This document shows, one piece after another, positions 9,602-18,691 of a stretch of DNA of 64,000 nucleotides. The notes under the pieces are model-generated. The model was not told the origin of the DNA and made no database searches. It worked only from the letters and a program-made list of their open reading frames with translations. The position numbers were made by a program, and so were the translations under genes. Location of the stretch: the NCBI GenBank assembly GCA_944324805.1, contig CALUXS010000004.1, forward strand, positions 120,382-184,381. The letters are read 5' to 3'. Source of the DNA: an uncultured Acholeplasmatales bacterium. Lineage in GTDB: Bacteria; Bacillota_I; Bacilli_A; Acholeplasmatales; Anaeroplasmataceae. How positions within the stretch are numbered: position 1 is the stretch's first letter; each line of letters opens with the position of its first letter.

Positions 9602-11102
9602 TATTTTTCACCTCAAGTGATAAGTCAATTTCAAACATTCTGCGCCATGGCATTTTGATACTTATTTTTAAAATTTCAGCATCTAATTTTTTGGCAAATT
9701 GTCCAATTTTCTCTTTTAATTCTTTTTCAACAATTCTTGCTACTAAGCCATTTTCCTCTTTTACATCAAAGAAATTCATTTTATACTTATAAAGATTTTT
9801 AGTAACATCTAATCTTACCATGCCACAATAAAACACATCTTCAACATAACGATGCGCTAAGCATTTTTTCTTTGCCAAATAATCTTTAGAAAAATGACTA
9901 CAAATAGCAATATATAATGCTGTTCCAATTGTGTTTGAGGAAGTATTCCAGCCAGCATATCCTGAAATTTTAAATAATAAATCTTTTTCCTCAAACAATC
10001 TATATAAATCCAAATCACCTTTATTTGCATAAGCAATATCGGCAATTGTCACTTCTTTATTTTCTTTAATTAAATTATTTATGTTTGTTATAAAATCATC
10101 TAAATTACGTTCTTTTTCATAATAAATAGGATTAGGAATTTCATTATAATCATTCATGCCAGATCCTATATTGATAGCTAATATTAAATCTGCCTCTAAA
10201 ATACTATTAGCTCTGATTCCATTTATTGCTAAAATTTGATATGTGATAGTATCATCTACGGGTCTATCCTCATATAATGGTTTTACATTCTTTCCATTTT
10301 TTGAAGCATATATTGGGTAAATTGATGGTTTATAATTGTGAATGCTATTGTGCACTCTTGCAAGCAAGGTCATCCCTATTTCATCAGCTCCTGGATACAT
10401 TAAAATCTTATTTTCGATTTTATATTCTTCAATTATTTTCTTTACTTCTCTTTTATTTAACGTAGTAAAGCCATAATAGGCTGAATCATCTTGTGGGATA
10501 ATGAAAAAATCGATTACGCCATCACATATCAATCTTAGACTGAAAGAAAGAACCTTTTGGTTTACGTTTCTTCTTTCAATATAGTCATTAAGTACCTCTA
10601 ATGGTACTCGGTTTTTGATATCTGACCATAAAGTTTCTTCATCAGGAGTTAATATTCCATCCTGCTTTTTATTTAAATAAACTCCATAGGTAAAGATATC
10701 TTTTCCATAATCTTCATAATAAAGTGGTTCCTCATCGCCTGATGAATATTGTGGGCAACGCATAATTAATTCAAATGCGTAAATTATTAATTGTGGGTTT
10801 ATTTTTTTTATTTCTTTAATTACTTCTAAGCGTTCAATGAGTGTATCATAGCTATCATGATGTAATCTTGAAGGGACAATTCCCCCATAGATTAACATAT
10901 CAAGTGACACTACTAAATATTTAGCGTCACTGGCCTCTTTCTTTAGCCAATTAGCTATTTTATTCACATCACCAGGTATTTTTTTGTTTCCTAATATTTC
11001 AATAGGAGGATTAACAATTTCTAAATCATTTGTTAAAAATAAACTAGGAAATTTATAATTACATGGTCTTTCATCAAGCGGTAAGTAAACTACTTTATTC
11101 AC
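9582..11102 (-). CDS. DUF4127 family protein
   Basis: This 506-aa protein begins with VYLPLDERPCN, the hallmark opening of DUF4127, followed by NPP and IPGD. Family members are found in sugar-use operons of Bacillota and Spirochaetes, but I know of no established activity. It has no signal peptide and no transmembrane segment. The start is GTG at 11102, overlapping the upstream SGNH gene by 8 bp, and its 3' end overlaps the ROK gene by 20 bp. This points to tight translational coupling and a cytoplasmic step in the same pathway. Confidence 0.8.
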   Translation of the reverse strand: MNKVVYLPLDERPCNYKFPSLFLTNDLEIVNPPIEILGNKKIPGDVNKIANWLKKEASDAKYLVVSLDMLIYGGIVPSRLHHDSYDTLIERLEVIKEIKKINPQLIIYAFELIMRCPQYSSGDEEPLYYEDYGKDIFTYGVYLNKKQDGILTPDEETLWSDIKNRVPLEVLNDYIERRNVNQKVLSFSLRLICDGVIDFFIIPQDDSAYYGFTTLNKREVKKIIEEYKIENKILMYPGADEIGMTLLARVHNSIHNYKPSIYPIYASKNGKNVKPLYEDRPVDDTITYQILAINGIRANSILEADLILAINIGSGMNDYNEIPNPIYYEKERNLDDFITNINNLIKENKEVTIADIAYANKGDLDLYRLFEEKDLLFKISGYAGWNTSSNTIGTALYIAICSHFSKDYLAKKKCLAHRYVEDVFYCGMVRLDVTKNLYKYKMNFFDVKEENGLVARIVEKELKEKIGQFAKKLDAEILKISIKMPWRRMFEIDLSLEVKNNENNCN

Positions 11103-12201
11103 AATCTTTCAACACCTTTTTTATTTTTTTATAATAGCCATTAGCAATTAAAATTGCTCCAGCATCGGTAGGATGAACTCCATCAACTGTATATTCTGTA
11201 AAGTGAATTAATTCGGTATTATTAAAGAATTTATCACCATCTAAATACCAAATATCTAATCCTTTTCTCTTATATTTTCGAACTACCTTATTAATAAACT
11301 CTTTATAATATAGCTTAAGTTCTGTTCTATCCTTGTCATATATATCCATTGCAAATGGAATTTGTGTCACTAATAATATAGGTACATTAGGACGTTCATT
11401 ATGGTAAATATCAATGAAATTTTCTAAGTTATCCTCTAGTTTACTAGTACACCCTGCATTTGCTTGAATATCAATAATAAATAAATCAATATCTTCTCTT
11501 TTAGCTAATATTTTTGCTATTATGGATTCTCCTAATGCAGATCCTGAAAAACTATAATTTAAAAATTCCTTTTCAAGCTTTCTACTTAATATACTTGTAT
11601 AAAGCATACCAGGACGAGATACACATCCACCTTGTCCTATAGACGTTCCATAAAGCATTATTTTACCTGTATTTTTATACTTATTAGGTTCAATTATGCT
11701 ATCGTAGTCAAAGCCAATTTTCACAACCTTAACTCCCATATAAAGAGGAAAATACAAAATATAGTCACGCATTTTTCCATCGTTATACCACAAAAGTTGC
11801 ATTTGATACTTATTTTTTTTAGGAGAAAAAACTGTGTTAGAATGGAAAATATAGCGTTTTTCTTTCTCATCATATGTATATAAATCAAATCCTGACTGAC
11901 CAACACCTGTCATATGTCCCATATTAGGTGAACTAGGTAATATGACATCTAGCATAATTCTTTTTGAATTAGTTTTAAATCTTAATTCTAGGCCTGCTGT
12001 ATTTTTAGCCAAAAATGCAACTGCCTCAGAAACTTTTTTTACACTTCTTATTTCTTTAGGTGAAAAACGTGTTAAATGTTTATTTGAAAACTGATCTGAT
12101 CCAAAATGTCCAAAAACATCATCCCACGGATCATACCACTTAACATCGTTAGCATAAGGAGCAAGTGATATAAAGTTAGCAAAATCAAATTCTTTTTTCA
12201 T
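11095..12201 (-). CDS. SGNH hydrolase with GxDLY-type N-terminal domain
   Basis: This is a 368-aa protein. The N-terminal beta domain contains GVGQSGFDLY, the GxDLY signature of a module that precedes SGNH hydrolases. The catalytic Ser lies in LYGTSIGQGG and the catalytic Asp/His in DGVHPTDAG near the C-terminus. No export signal is seen. It is the second, unrelated SGNH esterase of the operon, which suggests that the substrate carries ester groups (acetyl or similar) at more than one position. It starts 3 bp from the permease stop. Confidence 0.8.
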   Translation of the reverse strand: MKKEFDFANFISLAPYANDVKWYDPWDDVFGHFGSDQFSNKHLTRFSPKEIRSVKKVSEAVAFLAKNTAGLELRFKTNSKRIMLDVILPSSPNMGHMTGVGQSGFDLYTYDEKEKRYIFHSNTVFSPKKNKYQMQLLWYNDGKMRDYILYFPLYMGVKVVKIGFDYDSIIEPNKYKNTGKIMLYGTSIGQGGCVSRPGMLYTSILSRKLEKEFLNYSFSGSALGESIIAKILAKREDIDLFIIDIQANAGCTSKLEDNLENFIDIYHNERPNVPILLVTQIPFAMDIYDKDRTELKLYYKEFINKVVRKYKRKGLDIWYLDGDKFFNNTELIHFTEYTVDGVHPTDAGAILIANGYYKKIKKVLKDCE

Positions 12202-12204
12202 ATC

Positions 12205-13119
12205 CTATCCCTTTACTGAACCAATTGTTAATCCTGATTTAATGTATCTAAATACAAATGGATAAATCAATAAAATTGGTATTATACTTAGTACAATTGT
12301 TGCTGCTTGAATATTTTGTTGATTCATCATATAGAATGGATCTGTTATACCAGATGAACCAATATTCAAAAGTTCATATATGTATAATGCCATTGGTTTA
12401 GCCCCATCGTTTGTTCTAATTAGCAACAATGCACCACCATAGCTATTTATACATGCAACAATTGTGAAGAAACAACATGTAGCAAATGTAGGAATTGCCA
12501 TTGGAATTATTATATTAAAGAATAAACGTAAGCTACCTGCACCATCGATAATGGCTGCTTCTTCTAATTCTTTTGGTAATCCTTCAAAAGTTGTTTTAAA
12601 TAATAGCATATTGAAAACATTACTTATACTCATTACTATAACACCTAAAATCTTTTCTGTTAATCCTAGTGATGACATCAATAAATATGAAGGAACAACA
12701 CCAGCTGAAAACAACATAGTAATAATAAAGAATGTCAAAATGAACTTTCTAAAAGGGAAATCAGGCTTTGATAACGGATATGCCGCAAGTGCCATAAATA
12801 CGTTAGATAGAATCGTAACTGATATTGCTAAAATAACTGTGTTTTTTACTGATCTTAAAAATCCACCATCTTCAAAAACATATGCGAATGCTCTAAAGCT
12901 AAATCCAAATACAGCTCCATTTTCTGAAGAAACTTTAGGTAAGAATGTGACCTGAGAGTTCACCTCTCCTTCTGAAAATGAAAGAGCAAACAAATTTAGC
13001 ATTGGTAAAATAACTAAAATCATTCCTATTATGAAGGCAATATAAATGAAAACATCAATTATATAATCTGTCTTAGGTTGTCTTATTTTATTTTCATTAC
13101 GTTTAAATATATTTGTCAT
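12205..13119 (-). CDS. Carbohydrate ABC transporter permease (CUT1, LplC-like)
   Basis: This is a 304-aa permease with about six membrane helices. The EAA cytoplasmic loop reads EEAAIIDGAGSLRLFFNIIIP, which contacts the ATPase. Length and the C-terminal SGLTIGSVKG tail match LplC/YtcP-type partners of long LplA-like binding proteins. It is co-transcribed with the other permease (9 bp apart) and the binding protein. Confidence 0.92.
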   Translation of the reverse strand: MTNIFKRNENKIRQPKTDYIIDVFIYIAFIIGMILVILPMLNLFALSFSEGEVNSQVTFLPKVSSENGAVFGFSFRAFAYVFEDGGFLRSVKNTVILAISVTILSNVFMALAAYPLSKPDFPFRKFILTFFIITMLFSAGVVPSYLLMSSLGLTEKILGVIVMSISNVFNMLLFKTTFEGLPKELEEAAIIDGAGSLRLFFNIIIPMAIPTFATCCFFTIVACINSYGGALLLIRTNDGAKPMALYIYELLNIGSSGITDPFYMMNQQNIQAATIVLSIIPILLIYPFVFRYIKSGLTIGSVKG

Positions 13120-13128
13120 CTAAACCAC

Positions 13129-14094
13129 CTACCATAAACTTCTTTTTAATGTCTTCTTGACTAAAGTATTTCCACCAAGCATTAAGAATAAGGCAAATAA
13201 ACCATTGAACACAGATAAAGCAACAGTAAATGGTATATTAGAGTTTTGCATTGCTAAATCAAAAATGTATGTTCCTAAAATTTGCTTATCATATGTAGAA
13301 GACCTTACTAACTGTAACATTGAATATACCTGATCAAAACCAGCATCTAAAATATATGTGATGTTCATTACTAGCATTAATGCAATAATAGGAAGTATTG
13401 AAGGAATTGTTAAATATCTAATCTTTTGTATTTTATTTGCTCCATCAATAGTTGCAGCTTCATAATATGACTTATCTATTGAAACAATAGCGGCATAATA
13501 ATAAATACTTCCCCATCCTAGTCCTTTCCAGGCGGCTAGGAAAATTACTAAGAACATATACCAATCATTGAAAAAATATATTCTTTCTCCACCTAATTTA
13601 GCTATCACATTATTTATTACACCTGTATCTAGACCTAAAATATTTTGCCATATACCTATACAAACAGGCCATGACAAGAAATTAGGTAAACATAGTACGA
13701 TTAGAATTAGTTTTGAAATCCATGGTTTTTTTATTTCTGCTAGCATAATAGCTACCAAAATAGTCAAAGGGAAAATAATAACTAATTTTAATATACTAAT
13801 TAAAAGTGTGTTTGATAAAGCTACTAAAAAAGCATCATCTGCAAAAACATCAATAAAATTTTGAATTGTCCATCCACTTGTCAAGGTGTCGTATAACCAA
13901 TAGCTTGCTCTAACTTCCTCTTTAAAAGCAAATAAGACACCAAGCATAGGAATGTAACCTAAAACAAAGGAAATAATAAATGCTGGAAGAATAAATGCAG
14001 CAATAGCTTTATGCTTCTTTAGCTTAGCATATTCATTTTTAAAATAAGCCCTAATACGGCCCTTTTTGGGCTTTTTAATTTCTTTTTCTTCCAT
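13129..14094 (-). CDS. Carbohydrate ABC transporter permease (CUT1, LplB-like)
   Basis: This 321-aa permease starts with a basic cytoplasmic stretch, then about six helices. The EAA loop is EAATIDGANKIQKIRYLTIP. It is the heteromeric partner of the following permease. The start follows AAGGAGTTAAAGTAA. Together with the binding protein and a MsmK-type ATPase further up the operon it forms a complete importer. Confidence 0.92.
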   Translation of the reverse strand: MEEKEIKKPKKGRIRAYFKNEYAKLKKHKAIAAFILPAFIISFVLGYIPMLGVLFAFKEEVRASYWLYDTLTSGWTIQNFIDVFADDAFLVALSNTLLISILKLVIIFPLTILVAIMLAEIKKPWISKLILIVLCLPNFLSWPVCIGIWQNILGLDTGVINNVIAKLGGERIYFFNDWYMFLVIFLAAWKGLGWGSIYYYAAIVSIDKSYYEAATIDGANKIQKIRYLTIPSILPIIALMLVMNITYILDAGFDQVYSMLQLVRSSTYDKQILGTYIFDLAMQNSNIPFTVALSVFNGLFALFLMLGGNTLVKKTLKRSLW

Positions 14095-14107
14095 TTACTT
14101 TAACTCC

Positions 14108-15727
14108 TTATTTTTTATTTTTCCACCAATCTTGAATATATTGATTAGCATCATTCCAGAATTTTTTCTCATAGTTAGTTTTTTGAGTTTCAAAACCACG
14201 CTTAGCTGTTTCAACATCCTTTGCATTAACAATACCTTGTTCTAATGTTAGAATATATGATCTAGCACTCATTTCAACGTTTGACCAGTTTTTAATTATT
14301 GGTGCAAAAGAGAATGGATTTTTTATAGCATTTGGACTAGTTTCATCAACTAAAATATCCCAAGCATTATAAATACTCTCACGTAATGGCCAATTTGCTT
14401 TAGCAACATTAACATTAGTACCATTAGCATACATTGAATTTGTCAAAACCTCTTTTTCGAACTTCTCAGTTGGTTTTCTATAAACAACACGATCAGGAAG
14501 CTCAACCTTGAAATATCCCTCAGGAACTCCACCACTAACCTCTGCTTCTGTTAATTCTTCGTAGTGAACACCCTTTTTACCTGCAACATATAAATCATAT
14601 GCTTCATCTGTTATTTTCTTATTTAACCAATCCATAATATAAACAGCATCTTTAGCCATATATGAAGGAATCGCATTAAAATATGCTACTTGAACACTTG
14701 CTTTAAATTTAGGTTCACTTTGAACTTCACTACCAAAACTGCCATCACCTAAACAATATAATTGAATTCCAACCATCTTTTGTGCTTCTTCAACAGTTAT
14801 TCCTTTAACTGCAGCAAGTGATTCATAAAGTGTGTTAGCATTCCAATATGGTAAATATCCACATCCTATTTTGCTATTTACAAAATTGTTTAAGATATTA
14901 GTTTGTGTATATCCTTGCCATTCTTTTGAAATTATTGAATCGCGTTGTAATTGGTTCAAATATAACAAGTAATCTTGATAATTTTCATGGTAGATATAAC
15001 TTTTTATCTCATTATTTTCATCAACAAAGTAATCATCAGGTAAATCCCATGCTGAAGATAATACTTCTATATCAGCCTGTGATCCTTGCATTGCTAAGGC
15101 ATGATAAGAAGAATCACTACCATATTTTGCTTGAAGCTTATAAAGAGCATCATTAACTTCTGTTATTGTGTAAGGAACTTTATCGATTCCAACGGCCTTT
15201 AGTTGTGTCATATCCCAAGCTAAAGCATAACTAAGCATACCAGAAAAACCAACTTCAGGAATACCATAGATCTTACCATCCTCTGCAGTCGCTGAAGCCC
15301 ATGCTTCCTTAGGAATTATTTCTAAAATATTTTGGCCATAACGTTCTAATAATTCATTTAAAGGTAAAAATGCATCTTGTTCCTGTAAGGTGCCATATGT
15401 ACCTGTATCTAACTTTAGAACATGATAAGGATCTCTTGTGGCAATTATATTAGTGATAACCTTTGAATTATCTTGATCTAATATTTGTTCATAATTAACC
15501 TTATATCCTGTTATCTCTTCATAAAGTTTTGTCGTATAAGAATTCTTAAATTCTTCATTCGATAATCCAGAGTTTGGATATATTGCCTTCAATTCAATTT
15601 TATTATTGAGGTCAACATCCCAATTAATCTCATCTTGTCCCGGCTTAGGAATGTTACATGCAGCTAAAGATAAAATACTTGCTATTCCTAATGTGCCTCC
15701 TAAAAGTTTTTTAAAATATTTTTTCAT
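14108..15727 (-). CDS. Extracellular sugar-binding lipoprotein (LplA-like)
   Basis: This 539-aa lipoprotein (lipobox SLAACN) has the long extracellular solute-binding fold of LplA-type proteins. It is about 100 residues longer than typical maltose-type binders and is associated with uptake of larger oligosaccharides. The start follows GGAAGG. Upstream, the mRNA carries two stable hairpins (15,751-15,820) that may raise the level of this cistron relative to its neighbours. Confidence 0.88.
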   Translation of the reverse strand: MKKYFKKLLGGTLGIASILSLAACNIPKPGQDEINWDVDLNNKIELKAIYPNSGLSNEEFKNSYTTKLYEEITGYKVNYEQILDQDNSKVITNIIATRDPYHVLKLDTGTYGTLQEQDAFLPLNELLERYGQNILEIIPKEAWASATAEDGKIYGIPEVGFSGMLSYALAWDMTQLKAVGIDKVPYTITEVNDALYKLQAKYGSDSSYHALAMQGSQADIEVLSSAWDLPDDYFVDENNEIKSYIYHENYQDYLLYLNQLQRDSIISKEWQGYTQTNILNNFVNSKIGCGYLPYWNANTLYESLAAVKGITVEEAQKMVGIQLYCLGDGSFGSEVQSEPKFKASVQVAYFNAIPSYMAKDAVYIMDWLNKKITDEAYDLYVAGKKGVHYEELTEAEVSGGVPEGYFKVELPDRVVYRKPTEKFEKEVLTNSMYANGTNVNVAKANWPLRESIYNAWDILVDETSPNAIKNPFSFAPIIKNWSNVEMSARSYILTLEQGIVNAKDVETAKRGFETQKTNYEKKFWNDANQYIQDWWKNKK

Positions 15728-15750
15728 TATATCCTTCCTTTCTTTTTTTA

Positions 15751-15824
15751 CCCTTACTAAAGCACCAATTTATTAGAACTTTAGTAAGGGTAAGGAATCT
15801 AGTTTAAGACTAGACTCCTTTTTT
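15751..15824 (-). promoter_or_regulatory. Intercistronic hairpins before the binding-protein gene
   Basis: Positions 15751-15762 and 15779-15790 form a perfect 12-bp stem (CCCTTACTAAAG). Positions 15792-15803 and 15809-15820 form a second stem with one mismatch. On the minus strand neither is followed by a U-run, so they are not classic terminators for the operon. Such structures between cistrons commonly protect a downstream transcript segment. On the plus strand the second stem is followed by T6, but no plus-strand gene precedes it. Confidence 0.6.
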
Positions 15825-15827
15825 GAT

Positions 15828-17339
15828 TTACTTTAACCCTTCACATGCTTTAATAGCATCTTGTAATTTTTTGTATAATGAATCGTTTACTTTTGTGAAA
15901 ATTGCTTGTCCCCATTCAGTTAAAGCATCAAAATCTTTGGCTGCTGGATCTACTAATTTTTCTTTTATTTCTGTAGTAAATCCTTCTGTTGGTAATGCTT
16001 TAATTTGATCATAAACGCTTTGTACTGCAGGTGCATAAACTTCTTCTTTATTAGCTGCTATATCATATGAGAAATTATATACATCGCTACCATTAAATTC
16101 AGCACTTACAATTGAAGGTGTATATAATACAGTTTGATAACGGGCTGGATTATCTTCACTTGAATTTAACAAGTTATATTCACCAGCATTTAATACATTT
16201 AATGCACCATAATCTGCTAATACATCTTCAAATGCATAACCTGTTGCACTTTTTACAACAACATTTTTAAAATAAGAACCATTCATATAATCTTTAACAG
16301 ATGCATCAGATACGATATCTAGACCTGCTGAGAAACGAATTGTTCCACATTGAGTTAATGCTGAATCCTCAAAATCCTTAACTATCTCTTTTTCACCAGT
16401 ATTAATAGTTAATCTATTAACTAAATATTCATCACCATCTTCATTAGTAACCATTTTTGTTTCAAGTGTCATTTTAACATCATGATTTGGAATAAAGCAT
16501 TGCTTTTCTTCATTCCAAGTAGAACCCATAATGAAAGATTCCTTATCAACATCAATTGTTGTACTGCTTTGATTTTGTGAATTACCTGTATAGTAATACC
16601 AATTTCCTGTTTTTGTATCGCATCTAATACCCATATGATTCATATAATATGAGTCAACTGTTAAGAAACCAACAAAGGCCATTGTTTCTGTATTGCCATC
16701 ATATGCAGGAGAAATTTCTGCCTTTGATAATTCAATATCATAAACCTCTTTAGTAATTCCTGAATAAGGAATCATATCAACTGTAGCAGATGATTCAATA
16801 TCCCAGAAAGTATTCCATACCGGAACAACTGTTGAACCATTTTCACTACCAACACCTACTACCTTATGTCCATTCATATATGGAGCGCCATAATTTGCAT
16901 ATTCATTCATTACAGTAATATAGTCTGTGTTAATTAATTTTGATGAATAATCTTGCTTCCATGCTGAATATCCAGCTAATTGATTTCCATTTGAGTAATA
17001 CCAAAACATATCTTTTGAATCAGCTGCATAACCATCAAAGTTGACAAATACTTTTTGTTCATCATTTCCAACAACCGTAACATAAGCTCCTCTATCACCT
17101 TCCATTAGAGTAGCTTCAATTGCTTCATATAATGATTTGTATTTTCCTAGTTCTGTTTTATCATTTAAATGAGCAATATATGCATCTTCTCTATTATCAA
17201 CTCTTGTTTTTACTACCTCACTAGGTTTTTCTTCAGGAGTTTCTGGAGTTTTCCCTCCTTCATCCTTTTTACAACCTACAAAGCCAAATGCTGCAGTCGC
17301 AACTAGCCCAAGTGTTAAAATTTTTTTAAACTCTTTCAT
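15828..17339 (-). CDS. Lipoprotein of unknown function, lectin-like
   Basis: This is a 503-aa lipoprotein (GFVGCKKD) with a Pro/Glu linker. The segment around residues 55-100 (KYKSLYEAIEAT) resembles the corresponding part of the next lipoprotein. The middle is beta-rich and full of Tyr, Trp and Asn, as in carbohydrate-binding sandwich folds. The C-terminal 90 residues are helical. No catalytic motif is recognised. The start follows GGAGG. Its position between the ATPase and the binding-protein genes suggests glycan capture at the cell surface. Confidence 0.6.
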   Translation of the reverse strand: MKEFKKILTLGLVATAAFGFVGCKKDEGGKTPETPEEKPSEVVKTRVDNREDAYIAHLNDKTELGKYKSLYEAIEATLMEGDRGAYVTVVGNDEQKVFVNFDGYAADSKDMFWYYSNGNQLAGYSAWKQDYSSKLINTDYITVMNEYANYGAPYMNGHKVVGVGSENGSTVVPVWNTFWDIESSATVDMIPYSGITKEVYDIELSKAEISPAYDGNTETMAFVGFLTVDSYYMNHMGIRCDTKTGNWYYYTGNSQNQSSTTIDVDKESFIMGSTWNEEKQCFIPNHDVKMTLETKMVTNEDGDEYLVNRLTINTGEKEIVKDFEDSALTQCGTIRFSAGLDIVSDASVKDYMNGSYFKNVVVKSATGYAFEDVLADYGALNVLNAGEYNLLNSSEDNPARYQTVLYTPSIVSAEFNGSDVYNFSYDIAANKEEVYAPAVQSVYDQIKALPTEGFTTEIKEKLVDPAAKDFDALTEWGQAIFTKVNDSLYKKLQDAIKACEGLK

Positions 17340-17353
17340 AAAATCCTCCGTTA

Positions 17354-18673
17354 TTATTTTGAATTATGATGACTACCATCATAAAAACTACTAAAATTAA
17401 TCCATCTCATACCTTTTTTATAGGTTGCTCCATTTGCATAAGTGCCATCTTTATCATATATTCCGAATAAAGCACTTGCACAATCTGCACCTTGTGTAAA
17501 TCCATAGTGGAATGAATCAGCACCAGGATAAAATTCTTCAAATGTACTTTCAGGATAATTATTTTCATCGTTATATCTTGCAATATGAGAATCTTCAAAA
17601 ATTACATCTTTCAAATATGCACCACTTCTTGCATTCCATGCATTTCCTACAACAGGACAATATGAAGCTGCTAATAGGAATCTTAAGTATTGTGTACTAT
17701 CATTATTTGAACCAACATGTTCTTCATTAATAACAAATTCTTTATTTGTTGTTAAATTAGTTATTGTTATTTTATATGTATCTTTAGTAGCTAATACTTG
17801 GAATTTCAAATCATCAGCTCCTGTATAATCCTTTGTTTCCTCATTATATTTCATAGAAGTTACAGTTTCATTTGGGTTAATTACATTGAAGCCTGGTCCG
17901 CCAATTCCTTGTTGATGATCTGGATGTGAACAATTTCTACATAAACGCCATCTTACTTCATCACCAAACAAATTGCCAATTACACCTAAATCACAATTAT
18001 GCTTTCCTGCAACATTAATAAATACATATGCATTCCAACCTTCTCCATCTTGGCTTGGCATATAATGTGCTTCTGATAAACGAACTGTTGTTTCAAAATA
18101 ACCAAAGCCTTGCTTCACCCATTCATCAGCTACAAGCTCACCAGATTTTGAATACATATAGTTATATGCTCCTGAAAAAATTTCAAATGGTATATCAACA
18201 TTTGTAGCAGAGCCTTCAAACATAATACGTCCTAATTGTACATATCCTTGACCCCAACCATTATAAACATAACTACGAGATTTCTTTAATCCCCATTCTT
18301 TAGCATCTGATTCAGATGCAATACCTACATAATATTCACCATCAAACATAAAGCATTGATTTTTTGCTTGACGTTGGAATATCTTCAAATCATTACTATC
18401 TAATACATACATCTTATTAGAACTTAATGATTTTTGTCCTGCATATTGAATAGCCAAAAACATATTGTCAAATTCTTTTTCTCTTGAACCATCTTGGTTG
18501 TAAACAACATATGGACCTTTTGTTAAAGTTCCATCATATTGATATTCACCTGGTTCAGGAATTGGATCAGGATTTGGTCCTGGACCTGAATCATCTTTTT
18601 TGCAGGCAACAATACCTAAAGTCAAACTACAAAGCATTAGAATTGCCAAAAATAAACGTATTCCTTTCTTCAT
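17354..18673 (-). CDS. Lipoprotein of unknown function, lectin-like (paralogue-like neighbour)
   Basis: This 439-aa lipoprotein (GIVACKKD) has a Pro-rich PNPDP linker. After an N-terminal module (FDNMFLAIQYAG) it has a beta-rich, aromatic-rich domain (FGYFETTVRLSEAHY) that looks like a concanavalin-type carbohydrate-binding sandwich. A CRNCSHPDH cluster near residue 245 could hold a metal. No enzyme motif is recognised. It shares layout, but little direct identity, with the next gene. Confidence 0.6.
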   Translation of the reverse strand: MKKGIRLFLAILMLCSLTLGIVACKKDDSGPGPNPDPIPEPGEYQYDGTLTKGPYVVYNQDGSREKEFDNMFLAIQYAGQKSLSSNKMYVLDSNDLKIFQRQAKNQCFMFDGEYYVGIASESDAKEWGLKKSRSYVYNGWGQGYVQLGRIMFEGSATNVDIPFEIFSGAYNYMYSKSGELVADEWVKQGFGYFETTVRLSEAHYMPSQDGEGWNAYVFINVAGKHNCDLGVIGNLFGDEVRWRLCRNCSHPDHQQGIGGPGFNVINPNETVTSMKYNEETKDYTGADDLKFQVLATKDTYKITITNLTTNKEFVINEEHVGSNNDSTQYLRFLLAASYCPVVGNAWNARSGAYLKDVIFEDSHIARYNDENNYPESTFEEFYPGADSFHYGFTQGADCASALFGIYDKDGTYANGATYKKGMRWINFSSFYDGSHHNSK

Positions 18674-18691
18674 TTAAAATTTCCATCCTTT

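Noticed and set aside
8094..9792. Plus-strand open frames opposite nanE, ROK and DUF4127 genes
   Set aside because: They are antisense to well-supported genes, have no ribosome sites and encode low-complexity hydrophobic peptides.
15804..15824. Plus-strand terminator
   Set aside because: The hairpin with T6 reads as a terminator on the plus strand, but no plus-strand gene ends there; treated as mRNA structure of the minus-strand operon.
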